64,000 nucleotides of DNA from Evernia prunastri. Taxonomy: Eukaryota; Ascomycota; Lecanoromycetes; Lecanorales; Parmeliaceae. Positions within the stretch are counted from its first letter, which is position 1. Every line of letters starts with the position of its first letter. Below the pieces are notes generated by a model that saw only the letters and a list, made by a program, of their open reading frames with translations, did no database searches and was not told where the DNA came from. The DNA lies in NCBI GenBank assembly GCA_003184365.1, contig NKYR01000050.1, positions 62,001 through 126,000 on the forward strand, in the 5' to 3' direction. Shown piece by piece: positions 1 through 11,131 of the stretch. A program made the translations under genes and the position numbers.

Positions 1-262
1 GCGAAGCATCCCATAAGCAATTATAAGCAGATAGGAAAGGCAATATACGGAAATGTCAGATCGGGGAATACAGCCGATTGGCGGGACCTGCATCTCTATC
101 TGCAGGCCTCATGCAGTGACCCTGCAACGATTCGCATGGCAGCGTTAGGCAATATCTATATATGAACCGGCCGCAGGCCCATCAAAACAGTCGCAGTACT
201 CGACAATTTCATCAAAAAAAAACTCTCTCAACTATTCAACGACAACTAATTGTGCTACCAAA
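1..262. other. Upstream flank of the first gene
   Basis: No gene is visible here. The stretch just before the first start codon is rich in CA and AA runs, as is common in fungal 5' leaders. A TATA-like 'tatatat' lies near 155-162, about 100 bases before the ATG, and could serve as promoter. This is inference from composition only. Confidence 0.3.
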
Positions 263-960
263 ATGATACCCACCTTGCTCTCTCTCGGCGCTCTGCTTGT
301 CGGCTCTTCCGTCGCTCAATACCCTCCCGCGTATCTCACCGCAACGGACATTTATGGGAAAACCTGCACGTCATGTGGCATGAGTCCGTCCCCCTTTTGC
401 CCCAACTTCTTCCAAACCGCACTAAACTCAAATCATGTAGTCGGAGTCTTTCCCACCGGCGAAGGCACCAATATCGCCATCCTCACCAACGACACCAGTA
501 AAGCCTTGACGGGTCAATTCGACGGAACCTACTGGACCTTCAACGGCTTCGGCGAAGCCTACTCCTTATACATGGAGCCCACCGCCGACAGCGGAAGTTT
601 CCCTCGTGCGTGCCCACCCCTCGCCCCCCACCCCCCCACTCCCCCCCAACCGCTTCATCTGTCCATCAAAGCCGAGGGAAAGAAAAGCACTAACACCAAA
701 AAAACGCAGTTTATGGCGACGTGGGCATTAATGCTGGTCTCACGACGGCGGGGTTCAGCGAAGGCGACGAGGATGGCCTGCTCGTGTGGAACAACACGGA
801 TATGGCGAACGTGGGGTCTTGGTTCGCGTTCTGCCCGTCCCTCGTGCCCGGGTACGAGTCGGCGGGGCTGCAGGACCGGGTGTTTTGGCAGTCGAATGAA
901 GCGCCGACGGACGGTACGGATGGTTGCACCACTGTCGTTTTCCATGGGGCTTTTGAGTAG
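263..960 (+). CDS. Small secreted protein of unknown family
   Basis: Two exons, 263-605 and 710-960, give 197 residues. The intron starts GTGCGT, ends CAG, and has a CTAAC-type branch site near 690; phase 1 joins cleanly. Residues 1-18 form a typical signal peptide with a hydrophobic core ending in SSVA-Q. The mature part has Cys residues early (TCTSCG), one FCPN Cys and two near the C-terminus, with several NxT/NxS sites, so an extracellular disulfide-bonded protein is likely. I recognise no domain. It is not obviously related to the other small secreted proteins in this window. The reading frame is clean and the splice sites are good, so I am fairly sure it is real; its function is unknown. 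Confidence 0.75.
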
Positions 961-1223
961 GCTTGGCGGGAGTGGCAGCGTTTGCGCAGAAGTTTTGCTG
1001 GGAAGGGATTTGGTGCAGAAAGTCGATAGAAAATGTGTTGACTGGTGATATAAATTGAAAGTAGCAAGAACAGATTGTGTTGATTGGAAAGGAATCGCAA
1101 TAGTCGATATACGCAGTGCGCTGGGTCTTTGCTATTGATAGGAGGAATAGCGCTGTTGCTACTTCACCGTACGAACAATCCTTCCACGCTCATAAAGTCA
1201 CGTATCATCTACCCACAGACAAG

Positions 1224-2560
1224 TCATCTGCCCTCAGAATGCCGGTTGAAGACCCTTTCAATCGTGGTATCACCACTGAGTTCACTCGTAGGGGAGCCTT
1301 CCAACTCCGATCTCTTAGCTTTCGTCTTGTCCAATACATTCCCAATGTTAGTATCGCCGACTAGTTCACTCGTTGGAGAGCCTGCCAATTCCTGCCTCAA
1401 CGTCCCTTTGTGCATTGCCGGGTGCATTTCAAAGTTCAAGGGGGGGATCGCCCTGAGACCTGGCAAGAACCCGCCGTACGCGGTCGACGTTGCCGTTTCC
1501 GCCTCCTTCTCATGCACAGAGGTGCTTGCGAGCTCAAAGAAATGCTGCTCAAACCTTTTCGTGATGCCGACCTCGCTCTGCTCCGAGGCACTGCGGTCGG
1601 TAGAGTTAGGTTGAGAGGCTGTCCGCGGTCTTCGTTGGGATCGCAGTCGCTTTGTTAGCCACAGTGCTATTAGGACCAATAGAATCACCCCAACAGGGAC
1701 CATGACGCCTATGGCAACTTTGGAGCTCTTTTCGAGGCCGTTGCCAGATGTTGCAGCGAGATCTGATCGGTCGGCGCGAATGCAATCGGTTTTGTTCGTC
1801 AATTCTGTAGGACAGGCTATCTGCGTGAAACTCACACTGATGTCCGATGTCAGAACATGACAGTCTAGGGAGAAGGCGAAATAACTCACGTGGGATAATC
1901 TGCACCAAACCAAGCGGTCCGCCAGTCGCAGGCTGTTTGCAGAGGAAGAGGAAGGTTGCCGCAGTTGGAGCTGGAGGAGATCCCGCTATCTCAACCACCA
2001 GCCCCGTATTGCGCGACGCAGCTATTGGTATAGTTGACGCCGGTGCTGAAATTGGCACCGGGTATCTAGGTATCATCGAGCGGCGTTAGCATTCCTGTCG
2101 TTGCGACAGACAGACAACTCTCACGCACTGCAAGAACGAATTGGCTACCAGACGGCGCACCAAACTCCGTGTCGGTCGCCTGGACAATCATCCTTCTACC
2201 ATTCGCCAGTCCGGACGTAAAGGTCAGATCATAGCATGCACAGCACCACGAAGCCTCGCTGCCCCCTTCGATCGAGACCGCAGCGAATCCGTAAGCCAAA
2301 TGATCATTGACGAGCCACGGGGCCTGGTCGGCGCACATGTAGCTCGTCCCGTTTTGACAGCTCCCTTCCACGGACGCTTCCGTGAGGGGCCAGTTGTTGA
2401 TGTCGCAGCTTTGCACCGGCGCGCTGACGTTGGCTTTGCCGGGCCATGCGCAGGATGGTTTGCAGCAGTCCCAGTTCTGGGTCGTGCTCCCTGAGCCGGA
2501 AATTCCGCTGACAGCGTGAATGACAGGGAGTAGGGATGCGGAGAATAACCTCAAGAGCAT
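1224..2560 (-). CDS. Membrane-anchored GH45-type (endoglucanase V-like) protein
   Basis: Four exons on the minus strand (2560-2129, 2065-1996, 1932-1890, 1836-1224) give 385 residues. A signal peptide (about 1-17) precedes a GH45 domain: NWDCCKPSCAWPGK (with the catalytic Asp of WDCC), the CADQAPW region, QFVLAIPGANFS, a Cys-rich QYGAGACDWRTAWF segment and IACPTELTNKTDC. In characterised GH45 enzymes the second catalytic Asp sits in an HFD or QFD motif; here the position reads QFV. The usual loop between the QFG and CxWRFDW motifs is also missing. Residues about 222-243 form a strong transmembrane helix followed by KRLRSQRR, then a roughly 140-residue cytoplasmic tail with two copies of ELxGSPTSELxGDT. 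Fungal GH45 proteins are normally secreted, so the anchor is odd. Wall sensing or non-catalytic glucan binding is an inference. Exons 2 and 3 are small and their borders are the least certain part. Confidence 0.8.
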
Positions 2561-3422
2561 TGTTGTGTTGGGACACCGTTTTGGATGGGACAGATATTTT
2601 GGGCTTCGTGGCTTTGGCCAGAACTCCGGATCGTGGGTTCATGACCGTCTTTTTGACTGTCCATCGCCATGGTAGCTCGTTGGATCGAGTAGCAAATCAA
2701 GGAAAGCCCAGGACTGCGCCGTGTATCTGCCTTGTGGATGTTATATTTTGGTGTGTCAGTGTGTGTGGGACGGGACGCTTGGGGAACGGAACGTGTAAGC
2801 GCTACCGCCTTATTGGAGGGCTTAAGGGAGTCATGCAAGAACTTTGCTTAGAGAATATTTATGCTCCGCGCTGGTCAACCTACTCTCCGTACATATGTAG
2901 AAGAGCTTTTATGTTACCTTTCATAACGCGTTCTAGTTGCTGTTTCATCCTTGCTTGAGACGACCGAGGATCCATCACGTCCCTGAACGTCTATCTAGTA
3001 CTGACTCCTCACCCCCCATCTATGCGATTCCCGCCGTCATATCTATCTTGTTCCGGCAGTTCGGAGAAGGCACACTAGCATGTCCTGCAAAGCCAAAGCC
3101 ACAAAGCGGAGAAGGCGGGGACAGCCACAGGGATGGGTTTCGATTGGAGTGGACTAATGCAGCTAAAAAGATCTGTTTTGAGAGATTCATCACTCGTTCT
3201 CTAGTGCGTGCTAGACGGGCTTAGACCCCATTCCCGGATGGATCGTTCACTACTCGCGTAGGGAATTTGGAAACAGGGTTTCCCTTTTCGTTCAATTTGG
3301 CGAGTGCTTTTCGGGAAACACATGTTGCGTCATCTCACACACCAACGATACTCGACTGACTGAGCCAAATCATCGAGACTTGTGTAGCAATATTTCTAGT
3401 GAGTCTAAGAAGAACCGGTCTG
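2561..3422. other. Intergenic region, no gene seen
   Basis: This lies between the 5' end of the GH45 gene and the 3' end of the aspartic protease gene. Open frames on both strands are short, lack recognisable motifs and have unlike composition. It should hold the GH45 promoter. I see no repeats or RNA genes. Confidence 0.4.
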
Positions 3423-4870
3423 CTATGCAGCAGTACCCAACTGAACTCCCTGGCGCAGCGCAAATTGAATACTCGGTTCCGCAAAATTCCACACCACATA
3501 GTGGGTCCCGAAGAACGGCGCGCCCATCACTGCGCAGCCAGACGCGCAAGTCTGGGCCGTAAGGCCTCCGTAGCACACTAAATTCCAGGTCAGGACCGTT
3601 CGTTCTTCACAATCACGTTGTGAATTCACATTCGTGGAATGAAGAAGGGAGTTTTAGGCACGCTCAAAGGAGGAGGTGGAAAGAGAGGGATGGCAATGTA
3701 ACGTACTTGGAAACTCGACGTCAAGGACTGGCACGTTATACGCAAGCGCACCCATGAAGCTAGACCCTGGGATCACATGCTGATACTGGCCATTCAACGG
3801 GCTGGTGAAGTGAAGGTCAGGGAGCTTAGCGGAGCAGGGCGTGGCCCAATTCGTGCCGTTAATACGGATGGCGTTGGGGATGGACTCCCAGTACGCGTTC
3901 ACGGTATCGTTGTTGATGGAGATGCCTGGACTGCCAGTATCGAAGAATAGATCGTCTTGGAGGTATGCCTGGCTTCCGACGTTGAAACTGAGTGAACGTA
4001 CGAGCCAAAGGGCACTAGTCGAATTATCAACGGCCAGCCTTTTCAGAGCAGGGCTGTACGTTGGGTCTATGGCGCCGAAGCCGAGGGTACCGCCAGCACT
4101 CGTCAAGTCGAAAAGGGTAGTGAAGACTGGGGCATCCAACTGTGACTGGACAAGCTCGATGAACGTGGGTGGTTTGTTCGTAACTTCTCGATGCAAATAT
4201 GTCAGTCACCAGAATGACCGTTTCCTGCTTTTCAACTGGGATTCTCACGTACTTGAACCTCCAGCTGCCCACCCCAAGGCTAGAAGCCCGTCACTATAGA
4301 ACCACTCCCCTGGTACGACTTGTGCTGCGCCGAATTGCATGCTGACTGAGACTCCGGCAAGATTGAGGGTATCTTGAACCACCACCCCAGAAATACCGCT
4401 GTTCGCGCCCAAGTACGTTATTGAGAAGTCGGAGCCGCTGATGACGGGACTCGGAGAGATGGTTTGATAATCATATTCGGTATGCTTGCCAGAACCGCCT
4501 TGTGGGGATTTGGCTATCTGGTTACTCCAAACCCATCTGACGTAACACAAGAGACCTCTCAGCAGATGATCTTGATTCTGATATCAAGATGCTGTTTGAT
4601 GTAATTGGCGACTTACGTGGTGGAAGACCCTGTGTCTAGCTCCATTGAGAACGTCTGGCCTCTGATAGAAACGTCAACGAGCCAGGCATATAATCCAGTG
4701 TTATCCGTGTATCCAGTCACGTCGGTGGACCCCTGTACGAGTCTTCGGTGCATCGGAAGACTGAAAGACCCAGGGATTTGATTGACAGCGTGTTGTGGCG
4801 CTGCATGAACGCAAATGTTCATATGGAGCAAAAAGACCGCAATGAGAGAGGAAAGGGGTGGGAATAACAT
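3423..4870 (-). CDS. Secreted A1-family aspartic protease
   Basis: Four exons on the minus strand (4870-4617, 4536-4253, 4186-3707, 3604-3423) give 399 residues. I chose the ATG at 4870 because it starts directly at a signal peptide (MLFPPLSSLIAVFLLHMN..); an in-frame ATG at 4954 would add 28 residues. The first active-site motif is DTGSSTTWVW (exon 1/2 junction) and the second is FFDTGSPGIS, both typical of pepsin-like proteases. A GFGAID segment and the C-terminal MGAPFFGTHYVVWNF block also fit the family. Many such fungal enzymes are secreted or GPI-anchored; no clear GPI signal is visible here. Substrate is unknown. The last intron is the least certain: I used an acceptor at GAAG just before 3604. 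Confidence 0.88.
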
Positions 4871-6417
4871 TGTCGAAATGGCCGTAAATCTTTGCCGAAT
4901 GAATGGAAGACAGTGTACGATCAAATACACCGGAAAGATAGGGACTTCTGCCAAAATGGAGCAGAAAAAGAATCACAATGCTGCGTAAAAGGGTTTGAGG
5001 TAATTTCTTCGAGAGGGAGTGGATGCGTTTTAATATTCCATTGCAATTTGCAACGGAGGATCATAGGCAGGTTGTTGACCACGTTGGATGCTTGTTTCCT
5101 TGCTGGCTGCAAATAGGTATTAGAAAGAGCTGCGCAGCAAGATGTAGATTAATTGATGTTATGGAGTGGTTTGTACAGTGCAATCACAACACAGGCACAG
5201 CCTGTTTCACCCTGGGGGGGCGCCGGAGCGAACAGGGTTCGGTAGGGCAGGGGTCTGTGATACGCCATTGGTCCAACGTGATTTTTCCCAGCGTCAAATT
5301 TTGCCGAGATTTGACCTCGAAAAGTAAAGACTGTGTCCCCTTTGTAACGTGTGGGGTAGTATCAGTTTCATCCCCGGTACGCTACTCGGGTCTTTCCAGC
5401 CCTGGGTATGGAATACTTTCACACAGAGAAATAAATCTTTACGCTCACGGTCACTTGCCCCCAGGTCCCGCCTATGCTGCCACCGAGTATCGTTCAATAA
5501 AGTTGCATCAGCATTTCGTTGAGGAAGCGTACCTTATCTCGCAAGGGATATCCCCCTCCATTCAGTGTCCATACATCAGTACAGACATGAGATCGCCGCC
5601 AGAACACAGACATGTTCGGATCAAGGATGTACGGAACAGAGCCAGCAGCTGGAGCCTGGGTATGATGAGTTGAGGTAGAAGGGTCTCCTGCAGGCGTTTT
5701 CCCTTAGACAGTTTTATAGTGTCAGGATGGGCCTTTGCTACTTCTTGAGCTGAACTCGAGCACGCAGACCGAGGCAACAGTGCTACTGCTTTTCTTTTCC
5801 AAATTTGCTCCTTCATACACATGTGTTATGGACGTAACTCTAAAGTGCTTGCTGTGGACTCGGAATTGGTAAATTTCCCAGGTGAATAATTTTTCTTTCG
5901 TAAATGTCGCTCTCGGTCGACAATACTCGCGAATGTGACATCTAGTTGTGCCTATTCATTAGCTTGTCTCAAGAACCATCTGTTGGATACGCAGACCTGC
6001 ATCTGGATCTGTCAGAACCGTCTTCTTTTCTCTGAAAAAAAAGAAGAAGAAAAAGAAGCTGCCCGCTCGCAAGGCACAGAGCTTAGCATGAAAGGGTTTA
6101 CATATCCAGGAGAGGAAAGGAGGTGTGTGAAAATGTCTTGAGATCGAACTGACTCCAGATGCGCAGCGCTTTCATACGAGGTAAACGAGTTCGGAAATCT
6201 TTCTGGACAGCAATATCAGCAGAGTAACTCGGAAAACCTGATTTGGAACATACACAAGCAGCATTCTTCACGGTGGCAGGAGTAGCTAGAGCTTGCAGCT
6301 TCGCAATAGCCTGATGTCCTTTCGTTGGTCCCCAATCTCTTGCTCGGCCTATCCCGCCGATTCGAACTTCGATATTCGTTTATTTTGAGACCGTTGCTAT
6401 GATACAGTCTGTTCACG
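4871..6417. other. Long intergenic region, no convincing gene
   Basis: About 1.5 kb between the protease and the TIM-like gene. A 216-codon open frame on the plus strand at 5023-5673 has no recognisable domain, no signal peptide and an unlikely composition, so I do not call it. A purine-rich run lies at about 6037-6060. The protease promoter should lie at the left end. Confidence 0.4.
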
Positions 6418-7197
6418 TCACGACTCTTCAACCTCCTTGACCACACTCTCAAAGTTACCGACATCATGCGCGAACCTCCCCAGAAACAGCCCATCCAATC
6501 CCTCCTTCAACGTCCCCCAAGTCCCTGGCTTCGCACTTCCACCATAGAGTATCCTGACTTCCGCCCTCCCTTTCGCCGTCCCAATCAAATCTTTCAGACT
6601 CTTCACAACCGCAAGTACATGATCCGGACTTGCAGGCTCCTGCGCTCCAATCGCCCAAACAGGCTCGTAGGCAAATATAATTGGTGCGTCGCGAGGAACG
6701 GCTCGTAGAACGCTCGTAACTTGGGGCCCACATTCGCGGATGGCAAGGCCGACACCTTCGGACATGATGCCGCTCTGGCTCTTTTCCCCTATGCAAATGA
6801 GTGGTATCATGCCGTTCCGCACCACCGCACTCGCTTTCGTAGCCACGACCTCATCCGTCTCGTTGAACGGGTCTCTCCTCCTCTCCGCGTGGCCCAAGCA
6901 GACGATTCGACAGCCCACTTGCTTCAACATGAGTGGGGATATTTCACCAGTGTGTGCACCGCTGTCTTCGGAGTGGCAGTTCTGGGCGCCAAGTATGACT
7001 TGGGGCGTCATGTCCAAGAGATCGGAGGAAGGGGCGAGACAGGGATAGGATGGGAGGATGAAGATACCAGTTGAGATGGAAGCAGGTGGGGCGACGAACT
7101 TGGCGATGGCGGTGATGTAGGAGGTGGTGCGGGGTGCGTCGAAGTACATCTTCAGGTTGACGCCTACGAGGCGTTCAGGGAGGGATGGGGACGTCAT
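6418..7197 (-). CDS. Triosephosphate isomerase paralogue (EryH-like candidate)
   Basis: Single exon, 259 residues, close to the normal TIM length of about 250. Catalytic residues are all visible: the N-terminal GVNLKMYF segment with its Asn-Lys pair, the LGHAERR His, and the YEPVWAIG Glu; the phosphate-gripping ILYGGSAKPG and GLFLGRF motifs follow. The family interconverts DHAP and glyceraldehyde 3-phosphate, but sequence details (NLKMYF in place of the NWKMN of glycolytic TIM) and its position head-to-head with an RpiB-type isomerase suggest a paralogue acting on another ketose or tetrose phosphate. In bacterial erythritol catabolism a TIM-like EryH and an RpiB-like EryI work in sequence on tetrulose phosphates; that assignment here is inference. 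It could also be a redundant cytosolic TIM. Confidence 0.92.
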   Translation of the reverse strand: MTSPSLPERLVGVNLKMYFDAPRTTSYITAIAKFVAPPASISTGIFILPSYPCLAPSSDLLDMTPQVILGAQNCHSEDSGAHTGEISPLMLKQVGCRIVCLGHAERRRDPFNETDEVVATKASAVVRNGMIPLICIGEKSQSGIMSEGVGLAIRECGPQVTSVLRAVPRDAPIIFAYEPVWAIGAQEPASPDHVLAVVKSLKDLIGTAKGRAEVRILYGGSAKPGTWGTLKEGLDGLFLGRFAHDVGNFESVVKEVEES

Positions 7198-7480
7198 TAC
7201 TGTGAAATGGGTAGGAGAAGTCGAGAAGATGATATGATGAATGAGCTGTTCAAAGTAAGAGTGCGTGAGGTTAAGGTAAGGTGGTAAGGCATCTTGAACT
7301 GTCGGCAGACCTTCCTCAATAGACGAACGGAAAAATGACGTTCTTGCGGGGAAGGAAAGTCAGTCATTGGGTGACTTTGATCACCTCCCATCTTTGAACA
7401 ATGCTTTTAGAAGCGCTACCTCAGCAGCAAGCCAGACCAACTCCCTCTTCCAGTCGACTTACTTGACCATACTCCCAACA
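7198..7480. promoter_or_regulatory. Shared divergent promoter of the TIM/RpiB pair
   Basis: Only 283 bases separate the two start codons, which point away from each other. Such a short shared upstream region commonly gives co-regulation in fungi. I see no textbook operator or strong TATA box; the evidence is the geometry alone. Confidence 0.5.
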
Positions 7481-7981
7481 ATGGCGCCTCAAGGTCTCCG
7501 CATCGCCGTTGGCGGCGATGACGCCGGTTTCTCCTACAAAGACACCATCAAAGCCGACCTCGAAAAGGACACCAGGGTCTCCCAAGTGATAGACGTCGGC
7601 GTCATCCACAACGAAGACAAAACCGCTTACCCACACGTCGCCGTCGACGCCTCCAAGCTCATCCTCTCCGGCGAAGCCGACCGCGCCCTCCTGATATGTG
7701 GAACCGGGCTTGGCGTCGCCATCTCAGCCAATAAAGTACCGGGAATAAGAGCAGTGACGGCGCACGACAGTTTTAGCGTCGAGAGGGCGGTGATGAGTAA
7801 TAATGCGCAGGTGTTTTGTATGGGGCAGAGAGTCGTCGGGATAGAATTGGCGAGGAGGCTAGCGAAGGAATGGGTGGGCTATACATTTGATCCGGAGAGC
7901 GCAAGTGCGGAGAAGGTCAAGGTTATCAGCGACTATGAGGCTAAGCACCATGCCAACGGTGTGCATGAGAAGACTGCGTGA
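7481..7981 (+). CDS. RpiB/LacA-type sugar-phosphate isomerase (EryI-like candidate)
   Basis: Single exon, 166 residues from the ATG at 7481 (MAPQGLRIAVGGDDAGF). The frame is open further upstream, but this ATG starts right at the conserved first strand, so I prefer it. Family features: GGDDAGFSYK at the N-terminus, LLICGTGLGVAISANK with the catalytic Cys and the anion hole, GIRAVTAHD, and the RAVMSNNAQVFCMGQRVVG block. RpiB proteins interconvert aldose and ketose phosphates (ribose 5-phosphate/ribulose 5-phosphate, allose phosphate, or tetrose phosphates). Fungi normally use the unrelated RpiA-type enzyme for the pentose phosphate pathway, so a catabolic role together with the divergent TIM paralogue is likely. 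The exact substrate cannot be told from sequence. Confidence 0.93.
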   Translation: MAPQGLRIAVGGDDAGFSYKDTIKADLEKDTRVSQVIDVGVIHNEDKTAYPHVAVDASKLILSGEADRALLICGTGLGVAISANKVPGIRAVTAHDSFSVERAVMSNNAQVFCMGQRVVGIELARRLAKEWVGYTFDPESASAEKVKVISDYEAKHHANGVHEKTA

Positions 7982-9721
7982 ACACAGAGTGGTTACTAGG
8001 CGGCATATGCGACTCGTAGGGATAACATTGAACAATGAGAGTACGCGTCAACAAGAGAAGCACCTTATAGCTCAGATCAGCACAATGGGCCATAAGTCTC
8101 CAGATTCATACTTTATCATCGGGCTACGTTTCTAAGCATTGGGAGCCCAAATACCTCTTCGCGCCCTGAATCATCAATGCTGTCAGAACGGGTTCCGACA
8201 TTCCGTTTTGCACAACGTCGAGCGACGCTCGAGTCCAAACGAAAATGCCGGCTTCCGAGAAACCATGCCACCTGCACCCAAAGCCAGCACTGTGTCAATC
8301 TTTGGCGTTCATTCTTCAGTTGGTCTGTGTGTTGCAACATGCCAATGGTATCATTGAATCTTCGGCCTACCTGGAAGATGTAGGTCGAAGGCTCACAGGC
8401 TAAATGTATCATAGAGCTTCGGGAGTTACATTCACCGGTCATTGTTGGAGGGTAACTGGTTGTTGAGTTGGCTGAAAATATATATTTGTGAGCGCTTTAG
8501 CCACCCACCATGTGGATGATTTGTCTCGAATGGTCACTAATTCATCTAATCCGGATCTCCTTCGGAAACGAGGGTGAGTATGAAAGGGTAGAACTCCGCG
8601 GGTAATTCGGGGGAGATGAATGAGGAAAAGAAAGTGGCGATCTCTTCGACTCTCTAACAACATCAAGATCTAGAATGGCTTAGGCTTGCCATGAATGGTG
8701 ACGTACTGAGTGTGAACCCAAGTGTTGTAGGGTGGAGTCGAAATTTCATCTCTTGATCGGTATTTTAATCTCATGTGAGAAGCCCGGAGATTTCCTCCTT
8801 CATCTCGAATCTTCGATTATGCTTACATCTTAACATCCTGACGTTGGCTCAATTCATAAGAGTGGAACTCTTCAGAGCACAATCCCTTTCAGCTATATTA
8901 TTGTGTATCTGATTTTTTTCGTAGGCATGGATTTGCCACGAGCGCGACAAACGGGATGACCGTCCCGTGTGGCTGACATCCTGGAGTTTTTCGGCCTCGG
9001 ATCACCTGGAGAGCATCAACGACCAAGACTTAAGTTCTACCAATAGCGACTGGACTGTACCGAAGATTTCTAGATGGACCGAGGTATATACATAGGCCCG
9101 ATATAAACCGAGGATCCATACGCAATTCGGCATGACCGAGGAAGGTTCGACATTCAAGTCCCGCTGGAGAAAATCATGGGGCTATACGGAACACGAAAAT
9201 GGTGGTTGGGGGCAGTAGCGCCAGGGCCGCATGCAAATGGAGACCTGAACAGGCATATCCCTGTGCCTCTACGCTACTAAACTCCCATGCTTTGCATATA
9301 CCCGGAGTACTAGATATACATACAGGCGAGGGAGGGTGGGACAAATAAATAGTATTGCACTGCAAGAGTGAAATCGAACAAAGACAAAATCTCAAGCAAG
9401 GCGGGGGGGTGAGAGTCCGGGCATAAATTCCAGACGCTAATGCTCCAATCGCCATGGCTCAAATACCATGATGACAAAAGGGCAAATCACCAGATTGCCA
9501 TCGAGCCGAGCTGCAGCCTTTCCGATCCATGTAATGGTGTGGTCGAGTACAAGGAACAACTATGGTGGGCAGAGGGCTATACGAAGGGTACCAAATCTCC
9601 CATCCAGTCCTTCCAACTCGAATCATCTCACCATCAATCTCATTCAATCAAAACTTCCCCAGCCAACTTTCAACTCCAGAAATTTCTCACCTCAACCCCT
9701 CATTTCACTCCGTCCATTCCC
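7982..9721. other. Intergenic region, no gene seen
   Basis: About 1.7 kb with only short overlapping open frames on both strands and no domain or signal peptide. The last 300 bases are CA/TC-rich, consistent with the 5' leader of the hydrophobin-like gene. No repeats or RNA genes were recognised. Confidence 0.4.
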
Positions 9722-10210
9722 ATGGCGCCCTTCGTCCTCATCGTCGCGGCGCTCATCGCCCCTCTAGCCCTCGCCGTGCCTACTCCAGGCAATACCTATG
9801 GCACCGGCGGCTCTGCACCGGCTGGTTGGGATGCATCTGTCGAAAACTTTTGCTCCACTCCCGAGTTTCTAGAGTGCTGCAACGGTACGGGCATCGCCGG
9901 TGTAGCCGGTGAGCCGACTGCGACCAATACCGGTTGTGAGTTACTACCACCTCCCTGTAGAGATGCCTTCTGTCTGACACAAATTAACCGCACTGCGTCG
10001 CACAGGTATCAACGCCATGGCGGGTGGCCAGGTTACCTACGAGTTTGGTTACTGCCCTTATGGCTATAGGCCGTTCTGCTGTACTGCTGTCGTAAGTCCT
10101 CTTGCGAGTTCCTGGCGCGTGATCTGTGCTTATGCTGCGGCTTTCAGATTGCCTCTGGCATTGATACTGGCTGTGGCCTTCCGACTCAAGTCTATGAACC
10201 CAAGCAGTGA
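9722..10210 (+). CDS. Hydrophobin-like small secreted cysteine-rich protein
   Basis: Three exons (9722-9935, 10006-10091, 10148-10210) give 120 residues; all introns have GT-AG ends and matching phases. A signal peptide (MAPFVLIVAALIAPLALA, cut before VPTPG) is followed by exactly eight Cys in the order C, CC, C, C, CC, C. Loop lengths are 7, 18, 15, 7 and 11 residues, with 11 residues after the last Cys. That order is the hallmark of hydrophobins, which coat hyphae and spores with amphipathic layers. Spacing is nearer class I than class II but short in the third loop. Another 8-Cys effector-like fold is possible. The start at 9722 is preferred because the longer upstream frame lacks a signal peptide. 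Confidence 0.8.
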
Positions 10211-11131
10211 GGCTGGATCGAAAGCTGTCAGTCAAGGTTGGGGGAAGACTAATACTTGATTTTGGGGGTTCGAATTCGCCATGTTGTGGTTTTAACGAGG
10301 TGATAATTTAAAAAAGAGGGGCGGCCCGCTAAGTGTCAGCGTGTTTACTCTCTTCTTTGCCTAGTGCCTTCCATGCAGGTTCCATCGCTCATGGTTGCTT
10401 TAACGATCATTAAGGTAGCTAGCCACTCCTTGCTCCCGTCAGCAATATGAGGGTTGATGGTCCCTTAGCCAGATTTACTATGCATCGTCTGTCACCAATG
10501 CTGTGCCCCGCTGAGCCCAAGAGTGACCATTTTCGATCTGCAGTAGTATAATGTAAGCTCTCCATCCATCATCCCTGTGCATTCAGGCTGCAGCTCAACC
10601 TTTTAATTGGAAGTTTCTCCCAAATGGCAGACTTTTGGAAATTGCTGCAGCGCAGTGTTGTGACTACCCCTCATGTGGCAAGTTGCTGGGGTCTTTCTAG
10701 GCAATATAAGGAGCCTTCACACCACTTCATGGAAATCAACCAATCCTTCATGACCAGATTCGAATACAAACCAATGCTTCTCTCGACTTGTATTAGTATC
10801 AACTAGGGTTCTCCCTCCTAGGACGCTAGAATAAGGATCTATTGGCCCGCAGAGAAAATGGGGCTTGACACTGCTGTAGCACTGTCATTGCCAATTTGGA
10901 TCCTCGATCGGAAGTGGTCTTCCCAATTACTAATACTGCTGGACTCTAGCTGGATCAGTCAATCGTCTAGCTTTGATTCCGCATCCAGGTCTCATTGCAA
11001 GCATAGAGACATTCTCTGAAACTTCCTAACCCATGCGCATGAGGAATATAAAACTAGAGTATGCACGCAGATTCGGAGCCCAGATGCCCTGAGTACTTTC
11101 CTGCGTTTCTTTTGTTCACGTGGTGATATCT
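10211..11131. other. Intergenic region, no gene seen
   Basis: About 0.9 kb. One 60-codon open frame at 10624-10806 has no features and is not called. No repeat or RNA gene recognised. Confidence 0.35.

Noticed and set aside
5023..5673. 216-codon open frame on the plus strand
   Set aside because: No domain, signal peptide or helix pattern; composition resembles noncoding DNA and no splice partners were seen.
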